A stretch of DNA of 64,000 nucleotides from Symsagittifera roscoffensis. Lineage: Eukaryota; Xenacoelomorpha; Acoela; Convolutidae. Under the pieces are notes generated by a model. That model worked only from the letters and a program-made list of their open reading frames with translations. It made no database searches and was not told the origin of the DNA. The DNA lies in contig NC_087070.1 in NCBI RefSeq assembly GCF_963678635.1, positions 28,082,848 to 28,146,847 of the forward strand, written 5' to 3'. Positions within the stretch are counted from its first letter, which is position 1; every line of letters starts with the position of its first letter. Positions 23,850 to 34,800 of the stretch are shown here, one piece after another. The position numbers and the translations under genes were made by a program.

Positions 23850-23855
23850 AATAAA
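23850..23855 (+). terminator. Candidate poly(A) signal of the CCDC17-like gene
   Basis: AATAAA lies 68 bp after the stop codon, with no competing coding sequence downstream. It is the first canonical hexamer after the stop. Confidence 0.55.
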
Positions 23856-25269
23856 CTGTCTTGCAAAGATTTGAGAAAAAAAAAAATAATTTCGGTATAA
23901 TAACTGAAGCTACTACTTCGAACTGCTGACCTATCAAAAATCCTCGAGGATTTTTTGAAGTTTAATCAGAGCGCAATTACCCACCAATTCCAGACTGCAA
24001 GTTTGGCTCGAAATCAACCATCAGAAAAGACTTCAAGAACCAGTACTGATAAACAAAAAGACCACTCATATAACATGACAGGAACATCTGGCTTCTATGC
24101 AACTAACAGCACAAAAATGAACACAAAATATTCGGTTTTACAGTTAAAAAAATCATAATAAAACAATTATTGCTGAACTTGAGATACGCCAAAAAGAAAT
24201 TCAATGAGTCTGAGAAATTAAAGAGTAAAATTTTTTTTTTGTAAATTGAGAAATGAGAAATAAAGAGTAAAAAGATTATATTTAAAAATTTTTCTACTGA
24301 TTTACTTAAAATTGATAGCTCTCGGTGATTACCGTTCGACTTTTCACAAAATTATCTACAAAACATTAAGTTTTTTTTCGATAGAGAGGTCTTTTTTGTC
24401 GATAGATATTTTAGAAGTCAAAATGATATACAAGATTGCTCGTACCAGGTCGAAGCCCTGAATGTCCCGACTGCCCTTTAACTGGCCTCGAATAGTTTTT
24501 GGTTATTGAAATATTGACATACTTTTTTTTGGGCGGACAATTTCAAAAATTGGGCTGAAAATTAGAGTTGTGAATGGATTCAATGAAGTGTGAAATTGAC
24601 CAATTATCGTGCTATGAACGGTATTATCGAGTGGTAAGTTAAGGGATACCAATTATCGAGCGGTAATTTAATTCGACTAAAAAAACGCTCCGAAATGAAT
24701 TGACGGGTTCTACTATGATGGAGCGGTCCCTCGAAAAAGCAAATTTGTGTATAAATTTTTTTTAATTTGTTTATATTATAATAATATTTTTATATTATAA
24801 TAATGTGTATAAATGTTTAGTTTCTAAAACCTCGCGACTTGAAAAAAAAATATAATTGGGTTATCTTTTTTTTGTCATCAGAACTCGAATGTAGCATTTT
24901 TTTCTATTTTTCTACCTTAAAATAGTCGGGTAAGGGGGAGAAGTTGTACAAAATCACGAAACATAAAATTTGTTGGAAAATATACTGCGGTATCTTCCTG
25001 CAAATAACTTAGGTGCCTTATTCTCCCGTTCTGGGTAACTTAAGAGCTCTAGGTGCCTTATTCTTAAGGGACTTTTTTTCTTTCAAGATACCACGCAATC
25101 ATAGTAATAATAATTCATGCAACATGTTTGCCTTTAATATTACGCTAAATACATGGCTGAAAACGTTAAATTATTTAAAAGTTTTCATCAAAAATCAATA
25201 AATTATTTGAAAGTCATTAAGAGACAATCGGCACATACAACGTACCAGTTTCTAACAAACATCCTTGCT
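23856..25269. other. 3' flank of the gene, unassigned
   Basis: No further gene recognised. A terminal fragment of a GTTCCGAC-family element in reverse orientation lies at 24431-24482 (TCGAAGCCCTGAATGTCCCG). An AT-rich stretch with two copies of TATATTATAATAAT lies near 24770-24805. Confidence 0.5.
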
Positions 25270-25702
25270 GTTCCGACTTTCGAAGAAGTGTTAGAATTTT
25301 TGTGCGCAGGCTGGTCTTTTTCTCCACAAAAATTTTGTAACTATCCATTTTAATTGATTTTTGTTTTCCGAAAGGTATTGTTGGTCGAAAGGAATTCATC
25401 GGTGATCTTTTTTCGTAAAATTTTGAGGTTTCAAAGACTGCCAATCGAGCCCATAAAAATTTTTAACGATTGACATGTTTCGTGCTACTGACGCGTAAAC
25501 GGCAATTTAATGCGTCTTTGAAATGCTACAACGTGACTTGAAACATGCTGTTTAATCTATTTAATTTTTCGTGATAAGCAAAAAAATATCTTTTTGCACT
25601 TTTATAGCGTTTGGGAGATAGTTTTAGAAAACTCAAACAGTACTCCATAGATCTAAAAAGGCAGTCGGAACACTCAGGGCTTCGCCTCAAAACGAACAGG
25701 TT
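25270..25702 (+). mobile_element. GTTCCGAC-family element, diverged copy 4
   Basis: Starts GTTCCGACTTTCGAAGAA and ends GGCAGTCGGAACACTCAGGG with CTTCGCCTC in place of the full hairpin. The core GACGCGTAAACGGCAATTTA is present in the middle. Older than the copies at 13.7-16.2 kb, judging by divergence. Confidence 0.65.
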
Positions 25703-26940
25703 TGCTTTTTTGATTTTCCAATTAATAGCAATCATTTTTAAATTGTAACAAACTTTATTTCATTTAGTTTAAAAAAGCATGGAAATGATGAAACAAATTT
25801 TCTTTCCAGATTCCGAGAAGCTACCACAATTCCGGAGGTAGTTCTATTGGTCTTTTTCCATTAAGCAGATTATCAATTTTTTCTTGTAAATCTTTTTTTT
25901 ACCTAAAGATTTTTTTAGATTTACCGAAATAAAAATTTTGATATAAAATTCTGATTCATAAAAAAACTCTAAAGCAATTACAAGATTTTAATGATTTGAA
26001 CCTACTTTTAGAAAGCTGCTTCCTCAAAAAATTTGAGAGTTCAAAACCACTGTTAATTCTTCAAGCAGTATTTCTACCTTGTTGACCCTGATATCGTCTT
26101 GATGAATTTGCACATTTAATTTAAAAACAAACCCCTCATAAGCATTGTTGATGTTGAAATGTAAATCGTATTTCAAAAAATGTACCGGTTGTCGGAAACT
26201 TCTCAGCTATTTAAAGATTTTTCAATGGGAAATATTTTAGCCGAAATGGTTTTTGAGGCTTGATCAAATTTTCTTGCCTTACTTCTCTTACTATATAATT
26301 TAATAATCATCGTATCAAGCCATTTTAACCAAAGCATGAAACTATGTAAAGCACGGCACACCCAAAAGTAATTGCAATCAAAACAAACAATTGATACATG
26401 AGTGAGCCGTCTTGTTGACTTGCAAAGAAAGTGCAAAATATTTATGTTTAGGGTGTTTTTTGTTCAGCCAATTTTTGCCATTTTTTATAGCATCTGAAAA
26501 ACAAGGTTGTCTTGAGCTCAAATTGAAATAATTATTTCACTTGCGATTATTTTTCGTAAACTTACGTGGTTTTGAAAACTGCTAGTTTGGCCAATTTGGG
26601 ATAATTAACGAGCAAAATGCTGGGTTTTTATAGCAGGCAAAAGTGGCGAACTAATTTTTTCTAAATTGATATGAGGCCAGAAAGTATTTCTTAATAAAAC
26701 AACACGAGACGCTTAACACACCCCTTGTATTTTACATTGCGTAGAGGGATAAAATCAAGAAAATTTGAAAGGATTTTTTTCTTTTTTTTGCCAATTAAAC
26801 AAACAAAAACCTTTTAATTCATATACGCGCAGTCTTGTTGTAAAATTATTGGGTGTTGAAAATTATAACTGGATTAACTTACGATATATAGCGTTCTTAT
26901 AACACGGGTAAGCGGCAATTTGAAAATGGTAACTTGCCCA
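25703..26940. other. Unassigned stretch left of the segmental duplication
   Basis: No gene seen. From about 26460 the sequence contains diverged GTTCCGAC-family body (GAGCTCAAATTGAAATAATT, GGCCAATTTGGGATAATTAA). Confidence 0.45.
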
Positions 26941-29721
26941 TTTGGTGTAATTAACGTACGATATATTGCGTTCTTATAACACGGGTAAACGGCAATTTAA
27001 TGCTTCGCAAGTTCTTATAACACGGGTAAGCGGCAATTTATTGCTTCGCAACTTAATACGAGGCCAGCAATTTTGCTAAAGTTATTACCTTGTGTACCTT
27101 ACATAAGTTTTGAGGGTTGAAATCGTTAAAAAAGAAAGAAAATTTGTTCCATGTTTTAAAATTTGTTTGGCCAATTTTAAAAACAAATTAATTTTTTAAT
27201 TGGTCGAAAAGTAAATCGGAAGATGCAGCGCTTCGTTTGATATACGCTTGTTGCAAAATTATGTGGGTTTGAAAATGTAACCTGGCTCCTTTTGAATAAT
27301 TAACGTGCGACATATTGTGTTCTTATAACACGCGTAATCAGCAATTTAAAGCATTCCAACTTGTTATGAGGCAATCAATTTACTCCTACTAAAATAATAG
27401 AGGGTTTAAAGCACCCTCTAAGGTATACAAATTTTTTGGGGAAATAAGAAAATGAAAGATTATTTTTAAATTATTTTGTCAGTTATACAAACGAAAAGTT
27501 TTTAAATTGGCCTTAAAGTACAATAGGAACATTCAAGGCTTCACCGTATTATACGCACAGTCTTGCTGTAAAATTATGGGAGTTTGAAAAATGCAAAGTG
27601 GCCCTTCACGCGCATTATTTTGCGTTCTTATAACACACGTAAGCGTCGTAATGCCTTCCCAATTGAGTTGAAGAAAGTCATTTGGTCAATTTATTAGGAA
27701 GCATTACGCTGAATCTATCCTACTGTAGTTCAAAGTAGTGTGTGTAGATTCTTAACGTTCAAATTAGCGGCTGTCAACAATTTTTAGGCTTTTTGAAGTT
27801 TTTTGTCATTTTTTCAACCCAAACAGAATTATAATTGGCCTTAAAATGCAGTAGGAATTTTCAAGGCTTTGCCCTGAGATACGAGCAGAGTTGTTGTTCT
27901 GACTTTCCTTGCAAAAAGAGTTTTAATGCTTGGTGTGTTTTTTCAATTCAAAATTAAAAGATTTTTTCTTTCCAATCTTTTTTGCAAAGTTTTGGGAGTT
28001 TGAAAATAGGCAATTTGGCCATGCTTTAGATTACTTTATGCGCGCTTTGAAGATTTATCCACAACCCTAAAAACGTAACGCTAATTAGTTTTGCGTGGCA
28101 AATGATCACGCACAACAAAATTGTTCCAAAAAGAATTTTTGCGAGCTCATTGGTCGTATTATATTCGTACGACTCACATTATTAGACTAGACTTGATCTT
28201 TGATATTGTCCATAGTTTAGGATTTTTCAATATTTTTCCTCAAAACTATTCGATATGGATTAGGGCGCAGTCAGAACATTCAGGGCTTTTCCCTGATAAG
28301 CGAGCTAATTTGTTACTTTCTAGAATCGAACTTTGAACTAAGGCTTTTGACTGATAATGTACTCAAACTCATCGGACGTTTTTGGGGTAACTAAATGAGG
28401 TAAGTAGAGTTTTGTCAGACCAAACAAAAATGGCTTTCAAGTTTTATCCACACCTCTCTTCAATTGGTGAATTAATATAGAGCATATGAAGTTATTTTTC
28501 TCTCCCCCCTGGAATTTTTCAAATCAAGTTCAGTTGAACTTTTTGAAAAGACAGCTGTAAACAAAAGAGCAAACCAGAAGCTAAATGCAATCGGTCCCCA
28601 CAGATTCTTACTCGTCCTCTGTACCCTTCTCCAGTCCCCTTAGATCCTGGTCTCCGATCAAGAACAAATCATTAGTCGCTGCCCCGAGGCTGTTCGTTAT
28701 AACAGCGCAAAAACTATTTTATCTGATTATTGTTCCGACTATTTGCGTTCTTCGCGCGTCAATTCGAAGAAAATGATGGAAAATTTGTGCTCGGGGCGTT
28801 TTTTTTTCAGACAAATTAAATCATTCGACAGGTATTATTGTCATGAGCACAATTGTAAAAGATATTTCAAATGTGATCTTTTTCAAGAAAAGTATGAGGG
28901 TTTAAAGGTTGCCAATCTGGCAGATTTGGGACAATTAACGCGCGTTATATATCGCGCCATTATTGCGCAAGCGGAGATTTAATTCGTCTTAGAAATTGTT
29001 TCAAATTGAACCATTTAGTACTTGAAATAAGGCGAGGGGGGATGAACTTCAAAAAAACTCATGTCATGTCACCCATTTTCTCCAAGTGAACTCTTCTCCA
29101 AAAACCTCAAAAAGCAATTAGAAATCTCAAGACTTCGCCATCTTGTTGTGACTTAATTAAATATTCACAGTGTAGCCTCATTGTTAATCGTAAAGGAGTA
29201 GGAAAAATTGGAGTAGGAAAAAAAGTTGGTCAATTGCAACTGAAAACCGCTAGCAATACAGAACGCACCATGAGCAATGTTCCATCTAGTCTATTTGATT
29301 CACTGTACCGGCCTTGAATTTGGCAAAACATGATCTCTTGCTCTTCCCCTTTCCGGGTCGAAGTGCTCACTTTATGTTTCGACATTCTAAGTCGAAGACA
29401 GGTTGGAACTTCTATCCATATTTTTTTTGTGATAATGAAACACAAGTCCCTTTCCATTCGAAATAAAACTTTCATACATCTTTAACTAAAAAAAAGCAAC
29501 ACCTGCGGTTTTTGGTGGTATCACTCATTTTATCAGTTGTTGCGAAAAAGAATAACATGAAGGCTGCTAATCAGGGACGGATCTACAATTTTCTCGAGGG
29601 GGGGGGGGGGGGGGCGGATTTTCGAAAATTTTGACGAACTTTTTTTTTCGAGCTCTCCTAAAGCAGTAAAAAATGAGGTTGGTTAAAAAATTGTTGGTTA
29701 AAGTTGTTGGTTAAATTGTTG
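26941..29721. repeat. Segmental duplication copy 1, left part
   Basis: Aligns with 50170-52930 at roughly 98-99% by eye, with small indels (for example ATT present near 27087 and absent near 50307). It is made of several diverged GTTCCGAC-family segments (right-end hairpins near 27860 and 28285, left end at 28735) and the left part of a hAT MITE. It stops abruptly at 29721, where the LTR retrotransposon begins; the continuation is at 48634. Confidence 0.85.
29718..29721 (+). repeat. 4-bp target-site duplication, left
   Basis: GTTG directly before the 5' LTR. It is repeated at 48634-48637 after the 3' LTR and occurs once at the matching place in the empty copy near 52927. Confidence 0.8.
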
Positions 29722-30131
29722 TGGAACCTGATCTAAACTACATTTTATGATTGGATAAATTAGATATTTTACCAATGTAAAGTATTTAATATTAACCAAT
29801 CATGATCCATCTAACTAACAATCCACTTATTTGTAAGTGCTGAAATTACTTGTTATTTCAGCACCAGAGAGATTTGAATTTAACTTAGAAATTAGTTGAA
29901 CTCTCCCGAGTACTTCAGCAGCCGCAATAAACCAGTATACCCTAGATCTATTGAGCCTAGCAGAGACTAGTTAAACAACCTGAGACTAGATAGTATAAGA
30001 GTAAGATTAGGATCGGTATTAGACTAAGAAGTTGCACGAATCTATCCGGCCGAAAATAAGATAGCGTGACGAGCAGACGGTGTACCCTATCCGAAATTAC
30101 TCTATGAGTTATACCCATCGGTCCTAACTCA
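29722..30131 (+). repeat. 5' LTR
   Basis: Runs from TGGAACCTGATC to CCTAACTCA, 410 bp. Differs from the 3' LTR by four substitutions and one 3-bp indel (GCC in the CAGCCGC stretch), about 1% divergence. Contains AATAAA at 29926-29931, a TATAAG box candidate at 29994-29999, and a perfect 10-bp stem GTGCTGAAAT/ATTTCAGCAC with an 8-nt loop (29837-29864). Confidence 0.95.
29994..29999 (+). promoter_or_regulatory. Candidate TATA box in 5' LTR
   Basis: TATAAG within GATAGTATAAGAG. It is the best TATA-like word in the LTR and is conserved in the 3' LTR. It lies downstream of AATAAA, so the R region, if this is the promoter, would be short and near the LTR end. Inference only. Confidence 0.35.
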
Positions 30132-31379
30132 TCTGCTGCGACCATAAGTCTCGAACAAGACCTTAATAGCTTACAATTAACCAATAATAGATTAGAATTT
30201 AGACAAAACATTTACAAAATGTTATACGACAATAATTTAATCGAAATGTCTCTACGACTCAATAGATCAGAGCCAATATTCCGAACGATAACAGAACTAC
30301 CCGGAATTGGAAGAAGACCTCGAACCAGAGACGACATACGACAAAGCAGAAACTTACCATATAGTTATATGATAGTTCGGCAAAAGCCAGAACAAACTTT
30401 TGTATTTAGAATACTAATAGCAATGAATTTAGATTTTCATTTGCAAACATAAAATTTTGAAGTCAATCTTCAAAATCATTTCAGGCGCTAAACAAAATTA
30501 TTAATATACAATAACGATTGATAAAAAGATCTCAGATCGTTTTCCTAAATTCTGCAGTAATATACAAAACATGTTTGAAAAGATTTATTGAAAAATCAAA
30601 ATAAAAATTAGTAGCATGGCAATAAACGGTTAGTAATTATAAATCATCCTGTTGTTCCAGCTTCATCGCCTAAACATAACAGCATTCATAAGCTCACTAA
30701 TATCATAAAAAAACTAAATCTATTCTTTACACAAATTTAAAACATTTTAAACTTAAATTCATTTAATTTTAAAATCAGATCATCAAGGCTTATCCTTGGA
30801 TCTTAAATCATTTTCTATTTAATTAAATTTAAAACTTGATCATCAAGGCCTATCCTTGGATCAAAAAGAACAACTTTGTTCTCCCCCACCCACTTAACTA
30901 GTGTCTAACGACCTCAAACGTCGATTCACTATCCAACCCTTTCTAAAAACCCAGGACTAATAGAAATTTTTGAACAAAACTAATCATTCAAATTAGGATA
31001 AACAGTGAAGAACTTCGGTTATTCATCCTTCACTTGATCCCCCCTCTTACCAGACCCAGGATAAATCTTAAACTTAGTAAGTTTAAAATAGTATCTAACG
31101 AACTACTCGCGTTCTAATTATACCTGATTCTTGTGGATCGATTTACTATTCTCCAACCCTGAACACAATCACTACCCTTAAGTAAGATTAAGTAAGTTAA
31201 CACCTTAGCTTATACTATCCACGAGAAAGTATAAAATCATTCTTCGGAATCGATATACTTTTCTCCCCAACCCTGAACAAATAGACCCAGGTTAGGCTAA
31301 CAAAAAAAATCGTAAGGACTAACAGTTTAAGCAAATAGAAATCATTTAACAACCTTTTGCATCCGTCATCCTAAACCTT
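30132..31379 (+). other. Retrotransposon leader (5' untranslated region)
   Basis: The bases after the 5' LTR (TCTGCTGCGACCATAAG) do not begin with TGG, so no standard tRNA primer site is seen. A 77-codon ORF (30219-30452) starting MLYDNNLIEMSLRLNRSEP has no recognisable family. Farther on, a 25-bp hairpin-forming word with core AAGGCTTATCCTTGG is duplicated 60 bp apart (30778-30802 and 30838-30862). CCAACCCTGAAC recurs at about 31154 and 31266. GTAAGT-type donor candidates lie at 31076, 31182 and 31192. Packaging or splicing roles are possible but unproven. Confidence 0.5.
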
Positions 31380-31802
31380 ATGTCATTTAAAAACCTAGGA
31401 AATAAACAAACAATCGTTTTACACAATTGTGAAATAGATAATAAAAAATACGACCTTGTAATCACACCTCATACACAAACAGTTGGATACATTAGAACAA
31501 AACGACAAACATTAAAGAGAAAAATAATAACTAAACAAAGACAAATAACACGAAAAAGATTTTCAAAAAATTGAAACGCATTTTCAGAATCAGAAACTAA
31601 CAGTTTAGACGAACTTTATAAACTAAAAGAATCAATAGATAAAAATTGCCCAATTCACGATCAATTATATTTCTCTGACTCAGAAACAACTTCAAATTCA
31701 TCAAAAAGAGGAAAAAGAAGAATAAAAAGCAGTATAAATACAAACCAGTACAGTTATACAATTGGAATCAACCAATTAGACACATTGATAATTACATATT
31801 AA
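31380..31802 (+). pseudogene. Pre-gag ORF interrupted by an in-frame TGA
   Basis: A 140-codon frame starts at ATG 31380 and stops at TAA 31800-31802, broken once by TGA at 31572-31574. The first part is Lys/Arg-rich towards its end (RTKRQTLKRKIITKQRQITR). The second part is acidic, then basic (SDSETTSNSSKRGKRR). It ends 18 bp before the gag start. No family recognised. The uninterrupted frame on both sides of the TGA suggests a small nucleic-acid-binding accessory protein or an extra N-terminal Gag segment, lost in this copy. Confidence 0.5.
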
Positions 31803-31820
31803 CAGTCATCGAACGAAAAA

Positions 31821-34800
31821 ATGAGCTCAACGCACACCCCAGGTGAAGAAAGTCCAGATGATGATGATATTTTCCCCTTTATCGTAGATGCAACCACTGA
31901 TAGAGGACAGCATATATTCTGCAAAAATTTACTCTTAAATTTGTTTGAACCCGGAATCAGTCCATGTAAAACAGAGTTCCCAGATGTAAAAATCAAAAGA
32001 CAAATTATCGATCACTATCTAAAAGATATATGTAACCTAACACAACAATACGGAATCTACTCCATAGAATTCAGCTCACCAAACCAGAATCACAGTAAAT
32101 ATATAATTCAAACAGACGACCTTGATTTAGAATTCTCAAAAGTATTCTCAGAATATATAAAAAGCATCCAATATCATAACTCACAAAGAGCAAACTCCAT
32201 ATTCACCAATGAAAATTTTGCGATAATATATAGTTATATCTCGATATTAGAAAACGAAATCCAGATACCAAATGTCTCACCGACAGAAACATCTAAACAT
32301 ATAAGAGTACGACATGAAATCACACTACTCTCTAGTTTTCTAAATATAATTAAAGAAAATTTCACGAAAGATGAAGTTTCACAACATACAAAACACGACT
32401 TACAAAAAATCTTGGCATGGTTCATAATAGATTATTTCACACATAATATTGATTTAATTTCACAAGCAAGAAAAAATTTTAGACTCCAAAACTCAAACGA
32501 TGATACTGCCATCACAGAACAATCAGACTATGTTTGGGACCCCGAATGGTCTCATCCCGCATCCATAAACTTCCCACAATCAATCTCAAGTCAAGCAATA
32601 AGTACGATATCTTATGTAAGAGATTATGTACGAGTAATACCATTAACAATTGATGCAACACCATTAAACTATAATACATTTTTACCCGATATGCAAAATA
32701 ATAGTTTAAACTCTACAGTCATACACAATGAAAACCTCAATGGAACTAGGAATCTTACTCAACAAGATATCCAGACACCATCACACTTCATAAATGAAGA
32801 AATCGTACACACAACAACTACACAACAAAGTATTTTACCAATACGTCCAAACTTAACAACACCAAGAAATACAAACCCTTCACAAACACAGGTAACATTA
32901 CAATCAACCGTTAAACCTTCGGTTGCCCCAAAATATTCACACATGGATTACCAAACATACAGACCCATGACAATACCGCCAAAAACACGCAAAACGTTCA
33001 CTAGAAACAACTTTGCAGACCATAATTATAATTACACACATCCATCAAAAACAAATTATCAACCACGAAAAAATTTTAGTAATTATACAAGATCTCGAAA
33101 CTGGGATAACCCAATGGCACCACCTAATTCAGTAAATTTCCAAACAAATTTACATCCTCCACAGGATCGTAGTGAAAACTATCCATTTTTTCAACAAAAT
33201 AAAAATAAAAAACAAACATCTTATCAAATGGATTACTTATCCTCAGATGATGATTTCTTACAACCAGATATATTTACACCCTATAATCAAGAATATCGTG
33301 GACAAGGAATACAGAAACCACATACATATAATAGAATTTTTTCTCCACAACCAATAGATACACAAAACCAACAACCAATTCAACAACAAAACCCAATTAA
33401 TACACAATCTTTTCAACCAATTCAGCAACAAAACCCAATGATTGCAAACTCGTACCAACCAGCACAAATGCAAAATGAAATACCACTCCCATATTATCTT
33501 CAACAACACGAAATAACAAGAAATCAACTTTCAAATTTTTCTCAAATGCCAAATGCAGCAGAATCATTACAAATGACGATGAATCCATACCTTATGGGTG
33601 GATCATCAATAACATCAAATAAACCTTTAATGGTATTCACAGGAACAGACCCTGAATATTCTGTAGAAGACTATTTAAATGCAGTCACAGCAAATTTGAT
33701 TTTAAATATAGGACCTGAACCAATTAATACGCCACTACATCAAAACTGGATACATCGACGCACAGCGTTAAAACAATCAACTCTAGATGGCGCAGCCCAA
33801 AAATGGTTTTCAGTATTGCCTATAGAAATAAAATCAAATTGGAAAAGGTTTACACAAGAATTTTCAAAAATGTTTGACTCCGAAAGAAACAAACAACAAC
33901 AAAGAGTTTTATGTAATGAAATTCGCAGATTACCAAACGAAACCATCAAGCAATTAGCAGTACGAATCGAAACACTAGTTCGAAAAGCATATTCATTAAA
34001 TACACATGACTATAAAAACACAAAGATGACAGAAATCTTAATGATGACCTTAACACCACAATTAAGGAAAATAGCAATAAAAAAGAGAGCATCCCATCCT
34101 TCGTCAATTCGAGAACCCGATTTAGATTTTCGAAAACTAGTAGACAAACTAGAACAAGCAGAAATCACAATGAAACTCGAAGAAACGGAAAATCTGAAAT
34201 TACAATACGTTAACAGAATTGAAACAGCTTCCACAAATATAAACAATATACAGGAATCAGATACAGACCTCGTTGAAAAAATCACTGAAATACTCAATAT
34301 TTACGAAAAACACCCAAACTTTAAAGGCAAACCATCTTTCAAAAAATGGTATAATTATTGCCGACGATACGGACATAGTATTTCTGAATGTAGACAAAAA
34401 CAGCAAGACAATCAAAATAAACCTCAAAAATATAAAGAACCAAATAAATCATTCTACCAATACATGAAAAAAGATCAAAATCTACCGAACAAAACAGTCT
34501 ACAGCAACAACAGTTCAGGAAAACCACTCCCGAACAATACAAATTATACAAGAAATCAATCACCATATAACTCAAGTTATAGAGGAAGATCACCAGAACG
34601 AAGAAACACGCAAAATTCATCACAAAATCACTACAATAGACCAAATAGTCGAAATAACTGTTCCAGATCAAATTCAAATACACAACGATTTGTTTCTAGA
34701 TCTAATTCCCAATCAAGAAATAATTACTACCCAAACAATCAATCACGAAATTCATCATACAATAGGAATAGAAACTACTCCAATAATCGGAATAGAAGTT

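Noticed and set aside
28121..29475. Four short ORFs found nearly unchanged at 51347-52679
   Set aside because: Their similarity is explained by the 4.3-kb segmental duplication; they lie in repeat sequence and show no motif or start context.
29590..29620. Long G homopolymer as a special structural element
   Set aside because: G/C tracts sit at the same place in every copy of this MITE family and vary in length, as expected of homopolymer slippage or sequencing error.
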